This document shows positions 52,701 through 62,100 of a stretch of DNA of 64,000 nt, piece after piece. Location: positions 611,553 to 675,552 of the forward strand of contig VYZB01000341.1 in the NCBI GenBank assembly GCA_013397455.1, written 5' to 3'. A program made the translations under genes and the position numbers. Within the stretch, counting starts at the first letter, position 1. The number at the start of each line of letters is the position of its first letter. The DNA comes from Crotophaga sulcirostris. Taxonomy: Eukaryota > Chordata > Aves > Cuculiformes > Crotophagidae. Below the pieces are notes generated by a model. That model was not told where the DNA came from. It was given only the letters and a program-made list of their open reading frames with translations, and did not search any database.

Positions 52701-54498
52701 TAGACTAGTTTGGCGCAGTTCTACATATGTGAAGCTAAGTTTGTGCAGTAGAGAACCAAGTGTATCATCTCCACTAGGTTTGCCAAAAGGAGCAAAGCAG
52801 GGAGGCACAGGTTTTGGTGAAATGCCCCCCACTGTAGGTTCCAACGCATGTGAAATTGAAAATGACAGTATTCTCCCTATGGCTCACATGCATACAAATG
52901 CATGAATTCCAGCAGTTCATTATTTGTTAGCTAGATTGGCTGCCGCCTGTTTTAGTGGTAAATGCTAAGAATGTGTTGGGAAAATGAATTCTGGAACAAC
53001 TTGAACATTTACGTGATGTGGTAATACCATAAAAACAACAATGTTGTGAATGTGTTGTATAAGTAGCTACATCCTGCAATTCAAGTTTATGTTGTTGGTC
53101 TCATTGGGGAAGTTTTGCCATAGAAAGTCACAGGAAACTGTTCTGAAAAAGTCAAAAGTCTTGTAAATACTCTGTCTATGTAAAATAGCAAGGACGTTGA
53201 TACTTGATTTTACCCTTACTAGCTTTTATTTCCCACTGTATTCTAAATAGCAAGATAACTCAAAGGCCAGGGTCAGCTACAGTACATACACCAGAAGTAG
53301 GCTTGGCCCAAATCCTGCAAAGAATGCCATTGGTTTTAAGTAAATTAATATCTCATTTCACTGACACAATACTTTACTTTCAACACGTGCTTTGGCTTTT
53401 GCAGGACTTATCTCGAGTGCTACGTTTTGAGGATAAGGACTTTTACAGAGCTTCTTGTGGGTGGGTCATGTAGACACTGCACTACTGGTTTCTCCTGTAT
53501 AAACTTTAGTGGGGTAATTACAATAAACTAGTGGGGTAATTACAATAAACTGTAGCTTTTTGCAACTGTGGTTTACTAACAGTGCACCAAAAAAGCCTGT
53601 CTCTAAAAACCCAACTCAGCCCTCTGATTACATTACATGGTCTGAGCAAAAGTTGCTGCTCCAAGGCCAGTGGAAAGTACAGAAATCTGAGACTTTTGAC
53701 ACTTAGGGAAAAATATAGTGACTCTAAATGCAATTTGCTTTTAGCTTTTAACAATCCACCCCATGGTTATTAAAGTGGGCAACACTGGAATGCTATTGCC
53801 TATTTTAAATGGCATAAAGAGACACTCAAATCAGTTCAGCAATGCAGCCTCTTCAGTTCTCTGGTGTATCCATAAAGCAGTAAAGTATTTCAGATTCATG
53901 TCCAAATCCTCAAGTCTTTAGTTTGAGTTGTAGCTGGGAGTAGATTGGTAACACAACAGACAATATAGAGTAGCATCCCCCTCCCTGTCCTCCCTCATCC
54001 CCACCCCATCACATATGCCTATACAACCCCCAGCACAAACTTTTCTTCCCAAGAGAAGAAGAATTATCAGAGATTTTTGTATTTTTTGTATACATCCTGT
54101 GATTGATCTTATATGAAAGGGAATCCTTCAGAGTGGGAATATCAAAATCTCACATGTAACATGGATGTTAGTCATATGGCATTTATACTACATTTTTGTT
54201 CCATGAGGGGGTCTCTCTGCCAAGCATACAGTTGGCACTTACAAAGATGAGAGACATTAGTTGTGTTCACATTTTTCTAATGTGAACTTGACAAAGACGC
54301 CCAGTGACAGTATTTCAGCTGTCCACAGGTACACACACACACATGCACAAATCTCACACCGCACGAGGTTTTTACCTAAACACTGGCCTTCTAGCAGCCA
54401 GTAGCCTTCAGTGCAGGAACAGGTGTAGCCTCCCTCAGTGTTTATGCAGATCTGCGTGGGGTTACACTGGTGAGAATCTGAAGCGCATTCGTCCACAT
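43540..54498 (-). CDS. FBLN5: FBLN5, fibulin-5 (partial: last seven coding exons)
   Basis: The exons (54498-54376, 51194-51078, 50113-49994, 47221-47099, 46549-46423, 46141-45946, 43701-43540) join to 968 nt. They encode 321 residues plus part of the first codon, equal in length to human residues 127-448. Five calcium-binding EGF-like modules (starting DVDEC, DIDEC, DLNEC, DMDEC, DINEC) precede the fibulin C-terminal domain. Fibulin-5 is secreted and organises elastic fibres by binding tropoelastin, fibrillin and LOXL1 (family knowledge). The first four EGF exons are symmetric phase 1-1 modules. The upstream exons (signal peptide, first EGF with RGD) are not in the window. EGF identity with human is very high, so orthology is secure. 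Confidence 0.96.
44627..44902 (+). repeat. CR1 LINE 3' fragment in the last FBLN5 intron, antisense to the gene
   Basis: Reads AACAGGCTGCCCAGGGAGGT, then GAGGTTCAAAAAACGTGTAG, and ends with the repeated tail TTCTGTGATTCTATGGTTCT plus ATG. It keeps a clean CR1 3' end and is truncated at 5'. It is moderately diverged. Confidence 0.9.
45946..46141 (-). CDS. FBLN5: FBLN5 exon, fibulin C-terminal domain part 1
   Basis: Encodes [38 protein letters not shown] and [20 protein letters not shown]. This is the characteristic fibulin-type C-terminal module. The acceptor is CACAATCAG and the donor is TGCGG/GTAAGT. It enters in phase 2 and leaves in phase 0. Confidence 0.96.
46331..46411 (-). repeat. CR1 LINE 3' end next to an FBLN5 splice donor
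   Basis: Read on the minus strand it runs GATGGGTTGGTGTTGG to the tail GTGATACTGTGATA. It is in sense orientation in the intron after the EGF-6 exon, 11 bases from the exon end. It is nearly identical to the copy at 5766-5866. Confidence 0.85.
46423..46549 (-). CDS. FBLN5: FBLN5 exon, EGF-like module 6
   Basis: Reads [20 protein letters not shown], then IPGEYKC and [12 protein letters not shown]. An N-glycosylation sequon (NFT) lies where human has NHT. The CxC of the hydroxylation consensus is lost (KCLD), as in human. This exon leaves in phase 2, unlike the earlier EGF exons. A CR1 remnant starts about 11 bases past its donor GTGAGT. Confidence 0.95.
47099..47221 (-). CDS. FBLN5: FBLN5 exon, EGF-like module 5
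   Basis: Reads [20 protein letters not shown], then [16 protein letters not shown] and RSCQ. The calcium and hydroxylation consensus sequences are intact. The acceptor is CACTGCAG and the donor is CAAG/GTAAGA. It matches human with a few substitutions. Confidence 0.96.
47222..49993 (-). other. FBLN5 intron between EGF modules 4 and 5
   Basis: 2.8 kb intron. It holds long T-rich tracts at about 47403-47426 and 47539-47572, which read as A-rich in the gene's direction. No LINE sequence was recognised beside them, and no other exon or RNA gene is visible. Confidence 0.6.
49994..50113 (-). CDS. FBLN5: FBLN5 exon, EGF-like module 4
   Basis: Reads [20 protein letters not shown], then [16 protein letters not shown]. 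It has six cysteines, DxNE calcium ligands and CxNx4FxCxC. The acceptor is TTCCCATAG and the donor is AGTG/GTAACT. It is a symmetric phase 1 module like its neighbours. Confidence 0.96.
51078..51194 (-). CDS. FBLN5: FBLN5 exon, EGF-like module 3
   Basis: Reads [20 protein letters not shown], then [15 protein letters not shown] and RSCQ. It has six cysteines, the DxDE calcium motif and CxNx4YxCxC. It is practically identical to human. The acceptor is CTGTAG. The donor GTACTG is weak after an AAG exon end. Confidence 0.96.
51195..54375 (-). other. FBLN5 intron between EGF modules 2 and 3
   Basis: 3.2 kb intron. It contains a perfect 22-bp tandem duplication (53508-53551), an imperfect duplication built on CTGCTGTAAG near 51811-51880, and a CA run near 54331-54342. 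No exon fits between the flanking phases. Confidence 0.6.
53508..53551. repeat. Perfect 22-bp tandem duplication
   Basis: The unit starts AGTGGGGTAATTACAATAAA and is repeated exactly once with no spacer. The perfect identity suggests a recent duplication. It lies in an FBLN5 intron. Confidence 0.9.
54376..54498 (-). CDS. FBLN5: FBLN5 exon, EGF-like module 2
   Basis: Reads [20 protein letters not shown], then TEGGYTCSC and GYWLLEGQC. The leading Asp is split over the splice junction. The calcium-binding DxDE and the hydroxylation consensus CxNx4YxCxC are both present. The acceptor is GTTGCAG and the donor is TTAG/GTAAAA. It is the most 5' FBLN5 exon found here. Confidence 0.96.
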
Positions 54499-57400
54499 CT
54501 GCAACACAGAAGTAGAGCAAGAAAACATTAGAAACGGCAACAACAAAAGATAGCTCACACTGTACAGGGACTTGCACTCACAATGTGTGCACTGGGTCCG
54601 TGTGAGGAACCAAAGTGGTGGAGGAGAGAGAATGACCATAACCTGGAGCAAAGTCATGAAAGTGAATGTCTGAGGGCACTGAGAACTGAGGGTGCTCACC
54701 AGGTCTCTCCCTTTTGCAGATGACCTGGTGTTTCTCAGAGCTCCTCAAGAAGGGGTTTGCACCACCTCGAATTTTTTATTACTTCCACATTTGCTTTGTC
54801 ACTGAACTGCAATTTCCATGCTACAGGGCAGTGTGCAACCCCAGGGAAAGGCTGCTGGAAGGGCTGTATAACCCCACTGTGGAATAAGAGATGAACAAGA
54901 GTTTGAGAGATATACAAACACAATCCAGACACACACAAAAAAATTACTTCCTACCCCCACCAACACAGATCATCTCACTGTAATTTTTCTGACAGAAGGT
55001 TCAACCAAAATCAACCTTTACCTGACCAAAAAAATGTATACTTCCCTGGAATCAATTTCCTGACAATAAAACTCTTTTCTTTTAATTTTTTTGCCAACCT
55101 TACTGTTTTTAATGTATTTGGCTTTTTATTACAACCCTTTAGGGTGTTTTTGTTGTGGGTTATTTTTTTTTTTTTTCAAGGGAGGTGAATAGCGTTCCTA
55201 CATTTATATAAGCCAGGACACTGGAGCCTAACTGATTAAAAATGCCTTTCAGAGTCATAAGTTCAATTTCAATCCTTCCTTGCTCAGTGTCTTCCCTGAT
55301 GCTTCTGGCATCGCATTTGCCTCTAGATGTCAGAAATGGAAATATCAAAAGATAAATTGCGTCGTTTTTTTCAGCCAACTCAGATTTCTATATTTTATTT
55401 ATTGATAGCTAAACTATTTTTTATTCCGGCATACTGTGCACTGGCTTTTGCTGAAGTACTGTGTCATCTGAGCAATGCTACTCCCTTGATCCCTTCTTGA
55501 TTCTCATTAACCCAGACTTCATTGGGTCACAGCTGAACACACTGGGCTGGAACAGGCAGCAGAGGGCAGGAATTACCCTTCAGTATCTGCCCCTGAGGAA
55601 CCTAGGACAGCTAGTCGTGAAATAACTGACCCAATCTATCACAGCAGCATTCCTAAAATGTTTGGATATGTAAACTAATACATATTTTATATATGGAGAG
55701 AGTCTAGAGCTCTTATCTTGCCAACGTCTGTACCAGAGCAATTTATGGTGAGTCAAATCTGGTAAGATAACAGGAGTGACACAATTAGAGGTAATTAACT
55801 CTGTCAGAAATTCTTTCCCATGTATTTATTGGCCAGATGAAGGTTGGCAAAATGGTTAAGTGGGAAAGGGGTAAGATAAGAAGTCTAGACTATATAGGTA
55901 CATAGACATGTTGTTCAGTCCCGCTAATGCTTCTGCGCTTGGGCTAAAAAATCTGGATCCTCCCTTCATACAATGTATCACACATAATTGGTAGTATTTG
56001 AACACAGATTTTATCTAACCATAAACTTAAAAAGAATAACATTAGTGTTTTCTAAATGAAAAATATTTCTGTTTGTCGTATTTGCTCATTGTTTTAGGAG
56101 TGAGACCTTGGGATCTAGCCAATCCCGCTATTTCTAACCTATGCCAATCTCAAAAAGGAAAATTTTCATTTTCCGTGCTCCCTATTTCCTGTAATGTTAA
56201 GAGGTGAGGCACAGTGGAGACAAAATGAGGGTCAGGGTTCTATCACCACATATGGTAGCAATGCTGTTTGAAGGCTATAGTTCCTTCACTCTCTGTGGTG
56301 CATCTTTCTTGCAGGTATACAACAAGCATCCTTCATCAAAAGTGACAGATGGCTACAGGATCAGTCTTGTTCCCAGGTTGTCTTTGTAGCAGTTGCATGA
56401 GCAGCAGTACAATCACTCCAGAAAAGTGAGACATTGATCCTCTTTGCTATCTACCAAGCAGATTTCTTTGCTTTCTCCCAGTCTTCACCTTTTGTGGTGG
56501 TATTGGAGACACACTTCTGTTTTTACAACAAAGCTTACGTGTGGAGTTTCTGCCATCCCTAGAAAACCTGGTCAGCCTGAAGTTGTTTAAGCAGAACACA
56601 ATACTAGAGCCCTGGATGTCTCAGCTGCTCATTATGCTGCTGTGTGCCATCAAATTAGCAGTCATCTGTATTCTCTCATCCACCCTTCCAGTTGTTGTGT
56701 TTGCATTACTGCTCCCACAGCTAGTGCCACGGTCAGACGTTCAGGCAGAAGTCCAGACTTAAATTAAAATTTGACCTGAAGTGGGACGAATCCACTTTGT
56801 TACTTCCCAACTAGGTACTGAGAACAACCATGCAGCCCATCCAACCCTCTGCCTCCTGAGAAATACCGTCTAGAACAAATAGAGAGTGTCATGGCTCAAA
56901 ACCATGAGTTTTAAAAGCTTTGGTTTGCTGAATAACAAAGAGTATAGGTCGGTGACAACTCCGTATACGTTAGTCAGGAAGCTCTTGCTGCAAGAGCCTG
57001 AATGCTATGAAGTTAACCGCATCCCTCTCTCCTAGCTCAGTGTGTCGGCCTTAAAAATTTATGGCTGTGGTGGTTTGGTCTAGCAACCCTGGGGTGTGAT
57101 GTTCTGTTTACTTGACATTTTGACAGAGGTGAGGTGGCTGGGGCACTGGGCTTTCATTTGGGGATTGGAAGGGTGGAGAAGGAGTTTTTTTATATTGCTG
57201 GCTGACTGGCTGCCTTTTGTGGGATGTGATGTGCTGATGCTTTGTTTTTATTGGTACAGATTTTGTTTTTAATGGATGGCAAGATGCCTGGTGACAGGAT
57301 AGATATCATTTACAATGTCAAAATAAATAAATGAACTATTTGTATTTAGCATGCAAATTACTGGCTTTGTGTTTTATTATCTGTAAAAGCTAGCAGTAAT

Positions 57401-58614
57401 CTTCATGGATTCTGTAGAATTTAGCCACATCATAGAACAATGAATGAAATTTTTAATTCATTGCCCATAAATTTTAAAAAATGGAATAACTTAAAAGCCA
57501 TGCATGCAAAAAATGAAGCAGCATGTTAATGTAGTCAGAAAGAAATCCTAAATGTCAAACTGCAGCACACCACCACATCTCACAAGGGAGGCTAACACTT
57601 ACCAGAAGACATAGAGTGATCTTTTATACTGACTCATGTCCACAATGAATGCAGGACTGAGGCCACTCTCATTTGCATAGATAATAATGCAAGAAATCAC
57701 AGCATAAAAAGAAAAACAATACTCTAATCCATTGAATTAAGACCAGACATATTTAATAAAGCTCAAACGAAAGAGGCTAAAACTAGGTGATGAGAAGTCT
57801 CAAGAGAGAATTACCAATATGGAATCATGCTGTGAGTGTCTACAGGATCCTGAGGATCTGGTATTGCTCTGCTGTTATCCATATTTGGGATAAAATTCAG
57901 AGGATCACAAGCTGGTGGGGTTAAGAACTAAGAAGAGAACAGAGCTCTTATATAAAAGTAATTTGCTAGTTATGCAGGGCATATTTGAAAGTGCATTTCA
58001 AGGCCAACAAAAGTGAGGTCATATATCAAGATTAAAAATATTTTGGTCATGAAAAAACCTCTGGGGTCATTAAAGATAATCACTTGAACATGAACTTTTC
58101 CTGACACACTGCTGCTGAAAGGACAAGAGTAAACATGAAAACACTGGGTAGACACAGGAAATTGTTCTTACCACTGTATATTGCATTAGTAAAATAATTA
58201 CTGAAATATATTTCTAGTGTCAACACTTCAAAAAGTGATATTGCAAGGAGAACAGGAAATCTCCAAAGAGTAATTCCAAGTCATGAAAATTTGTCTCAGA
58301 GCGAGATAATGTTCCATTTAATAATCTATTTAAAAAGTTTGAGGTATATTTGCCTGTGATCTATAAACATCTTAATGGAAACAAAGTTTTTGGTTGGGGA
58401 TGGTCACTAAAGCCAGCAAAGGACAATTGGTTGAAATTCAGTGTTTAGAACACAAATTCAAAACAAAAGTAAGGCACAAACTTCAGTAGCACTACTGATT
58501 AACCATGTGAAAAACATCATAAAGCACATGGTAGATGTTTCCTTACTTCAAAACCTTATGCCTGAACAGGATTTCTTCTTTGATACATGCTGTAGCAAAA
58601 CACCTGTGTGATTG
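54499..58614 (-). other. Part of a large FBLN5 intron
   Basis: AT-rich intron. I searched the minus strand for the expected upstream FBLN5 exon (EGF-1 with the Pro/Tyr-rich insert) and saw none. A segment at about 57065-57310 beginning TGTGGTGGTTTGGTC looks like the start of an avian ERV-type LTR, but its end is not identifiable. Confidence 0.55.
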
Positions 58615-58726
58615 TGTCACAGTTTAGCCCCGACCCAGCTAAATTTTCAGTAGCTAAAATTGTGCAGTTTGGTTCCCAGATTCCATCCCACCACACCCCC
58701 AAGGGAAGAGAGAGGAAAATGAGAGG

Positions 58727-58730
58727 NNNN
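58727..58730. other. Four-base N run
   Basis: A small unresolved stretch right before the AAT microsatellite, most likely a failure to call the start of the repeat. Confidence 0.98.

Positions 58731-58774
<44 letters not shown>
58731..58774. repeat. (AAT)n microsatellite
   Basis: About 44 bp of uninterrupted ATA/AAT trinucleotide inside the LTR. It is probably polymorphic in length, and its length in the assembly is uncertain because of the adjacent Ns. Confidence 0.95.
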
Positions 58775-59140
58775 CAGAAAGTAATGAAAAAAATGTACAA
58801 ATATCTGAGATCTCACCCCCCACCCCTCAGTGACTGTACGTTACCACAAGTGCTGTAGAGCAGACAGGGAAGGATGGGTCCACAAATAGGAGGGAGCTGA
58901 ACTCAGAAACTGGATTCAGGGACGCACGGATCCAGGGTCAGGGACAATCAGACAAATGAGGTCTTCATTGGACATTGACCATCGCAGAAGGGAGTGAGAC
59001 GCTTGTGATCTCTCAGTTTTATACCAAGTATGACACATACAGGATGGAATACTCTGTTGGTCAGTTTGGGGTCACCTGTCCTCTCCGCCTCTCCCTGAAG
59101 GTACGGCCTTTTTTCACTAGCTTGAGGATGGCCTTGGTTA

Positions 59141-62100
59141 CAAGAGGAATAACTATAAACATTGGCTTGGGTTGTTATTACCTTGCCAGTCAGCAGGGAA
59201 AGGAGCTGTCATGGAGGGAGTGGAATGGTCACGGCATCCTAAGCACCAGTGTCATCATGGATCCCACCACTTCCAACACCAGTGGATGGACTTAACAAGG
59301 CAGTAGTCTCCCTTGCTTCTGTAGTGGCTATCATGGAAGGGTATGGAATTACCATCTCTGAGCTAGAACCACATTCTTGGAGACTTTGGTGATTAGAAGA
59401 GGAACTTTGCTTGGATTCTGTATTCAAGAGGGAAGCCAATGTGGACAGCAGATTTCCAAGACGATATGCTTTTGGCAATGTGCACTGCTTCACAGATGGA
59501 CTGTTACATTTTGTTCTATTTGGAACGTATTTAGCATGCATGATTTCCTTTCTTAAGTAATGAATTCTGATAATCATGCCACAAATTTCTGTGTCACAGT
59601 AGTAGCTATGGCTGTGTTTCCTTCTTTTGATCAACTATTTACAAAAGTGGGTATGTTTTTGCCATCATGATTATTTGGGAGCTGTTAGCACCACAGGTTT
59701 CAACACAGTAAGGCTGAAGATTAATTTGACAGTTGTGAGAGCACAGGTCTTGCAGATTGAAAAAAGTTTGCCATGGAAGAGTTCTTCCCCCTTCTGCTAG
59801 GATGTGTGGGTGATTTTGAGGCTCTACTTATTTTATTCTGTCTGTATTTTAGTCCCACTGCTGTACCATCAGAACCCCAGGAGCTCACCCTGCTCTTGAG
59901 ATACAAAGCTCTTGCAGAGAGGCTCAAGGCTGCAAAGTTGTTCCAGAAACTCTGTCTGCTCAAACGCTGAAGCTCATTCAGTCATTTATAACCCTTGGGG
60001 CTCCATTTTAAAATAATACAAAGATTGGATGTCTATTTTTTATAGGAATAATTGCAGGCCAGGACTAAACATCCGAGCTCAGTAACATGGGTATCAATTC
60101 CAAGATTACTTGGAACAGAGCACTTTCCCCAAATTTCTCCCCCACTCCTTATTTGGACACTGAGAAATAATTTCCTCAGTAGTAGATTTTTACTCAGTGA
60201 AATCACATGTTTTCTCAAAACGTTTTTTTTCTCAAGATAATTACATTTGATAAGAAAAGGGGAGAAATAACAATGCCACATTCCTAAAGTGCAGACTGAA
60301 GCCAAATTCAGACTGCTGCTGTGTGGGGTCAGTGTTTTTTTTCCAAGGACGACTGACCCTGCTAAGCTTGGACGCAATCCAAGATCAACTCCCTAAACAC
60401 CTGTTTAATTGCATATTTCAGTGTCTAAGGACTGGCCATTGATTGAGGCATTAATTTTTCTGTCTGCATCCCCTATGCATCATGTTATTTGTTGATTGAT
60501 AAACAAGGATTAAAGTGCTTTTTTTCACATAGATGGTCAGCCTGAAAGTGGATGCTAAGTAGTGTGAGGCATGAATCTGTAATGCTGCTCTTTCTGCCTG
60601 GTATGAAAATTGCTCAACATGTGTCACAGGTTCTAGATCTCATGCCAGCTATCTAAGCCTTTCCTTAGCTAGCACAGTTTTAACATTACTCAAAGATGAT
60701 AAACAACAGCTAAACTGTGAAAGGGCTTTGCTCTCTGAGCATAGTTGTGGTCCTGCTTTTGTGACTGAGATTTATAGGACAGCCATGCAGATAAGAGCAT
60801 AGCAAGGGGCAGCAGCATCTTACCCTTCTGCTCAGAACAGACCTATGGATCGTTCATACACTTGTCACCACCTGCATGACCACAGCTCCTCACTGCCGCT
60901 GATTTCCAGGGCTCTCTGTTGGTGCAAGATCACACCTGGTCATGTGGACTATTCCTGGTGTCCCATGAGAACTTTTGCACAAATGCATAGTCTGCATATT
61001 AATTCTGGGATCAGAAATAAGGCAAACTGCTGATTTCAGTTATGAGCTTCGCTTAAACATGGAAACTCCATGGACTGGAGCATAACTGTGCTCTCTGGAT
61101 TAATGATTTCCTATTGCAGGTTTTGCACAGCTTATGAAATCCAGGGTCAGTGCATGTGATTTGGGAATGTCAGTTATTTTCCTGCTGCTCCTTTCTCAAA
61201 ATCGCCTATTTTGTATGATCATATCCTACAGAGAGATCTGCTGCTAGGGTAGTGAGAGAAGCCCTACTAAGAATACTTCCAGCTGCTAGGAGGTTATGTA
61301 AGTGACACTTCCTATTGCAATGGAAATGAAAAAAGAAGTGCTATCAGAGCCAGGAAATGCACACTAAGAAATTAAAACATATTTCTAGCAAAAGGTCCTT
61401 ACAGTCCTCCCTTAACTGCATGATATGAAATATTCTTATGCAAGAATATCTAGAGAAGTTTTATAAAATTTAACAGAAGAGGAGTAGAACTATTAACACT
61501 GAAAAAGCAAATTTTCTGTGGCTGAATTGTGTATTTTCTCTGCAATTCTATGGGATAATTTAAAAAGACCCTGTAAGAAGGAATATATTAAATATATAGG
61601 AGTTTAAAGTGCTATTTATAAAGCTTTTAAACACATCTGTGAAATCATATTGGCTTCTTCGCCAATGAATTCTTTCAAAGACTTTTCTGTTAGGGTACAG
61701 AGCATTAAACTAAAAGAAGAGAGCTGCTATTCCCACTTTTGCTCCATGGGGAGCATTGAGAAATCACTAGCACAAATAGTCCAGCCAGCTGGTTTAGCCA
61801 ATTGGTGGTCAGTTTACATTTCCTCTAATAAGTGAACTTCTTGACCGTACATTTTAACTGAGTCATTAAGAGCTCCTTTTCCAAGTGTTCTGGCAGGCTA
61901 CAGAAGTCTGAGACTGTGAGTAGACCACAATAACTAATAAAGAGAACAGTCCTACTTTTAATACAGCAGAAGAAATTGATCCAAATGGATCCAGAGATTA
62001 AAGCCACAACGAAAACAAAGAGATGCAAATATCCACCTGCAGGATATAACAGAAGCTTTTGTTGTAAGGGTTACTTTTTCCATTAAAGTGCAGCTGCTTC

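Larger units (their letters stand above)
58615..59140 (+). mobile_element. Solo ERV-type LTR (approximate right end)
   Basis: Starts TGTCACAGTTTAGCCCCGAC, then an internal AAT microsatellite, then TTTTATACCAAGTATGACAC and TTGGTCAGTTTGGGGTCA in the order known from a widespread avian endogenous retrovirus LTR. No retroviral gene is adjacent, so it is probably a solo LTR. It is diverged. The target-site duplication and the right end are not clear. It lies antisense in an FBLN5 intron. Confidence 0.55.

Noticed and set aside
54304..54531. 75-codon plus-strand frame over the EGF-2 exon
   Set aside because: It is the antisense shadow of a conserved FBLN5 exon.
58970..59300. 106-codon plus-strand frame
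   Set aside because: It lies in and just beyond the LTR segment. It resembles no retroviral or host protein and is best explained as chance.
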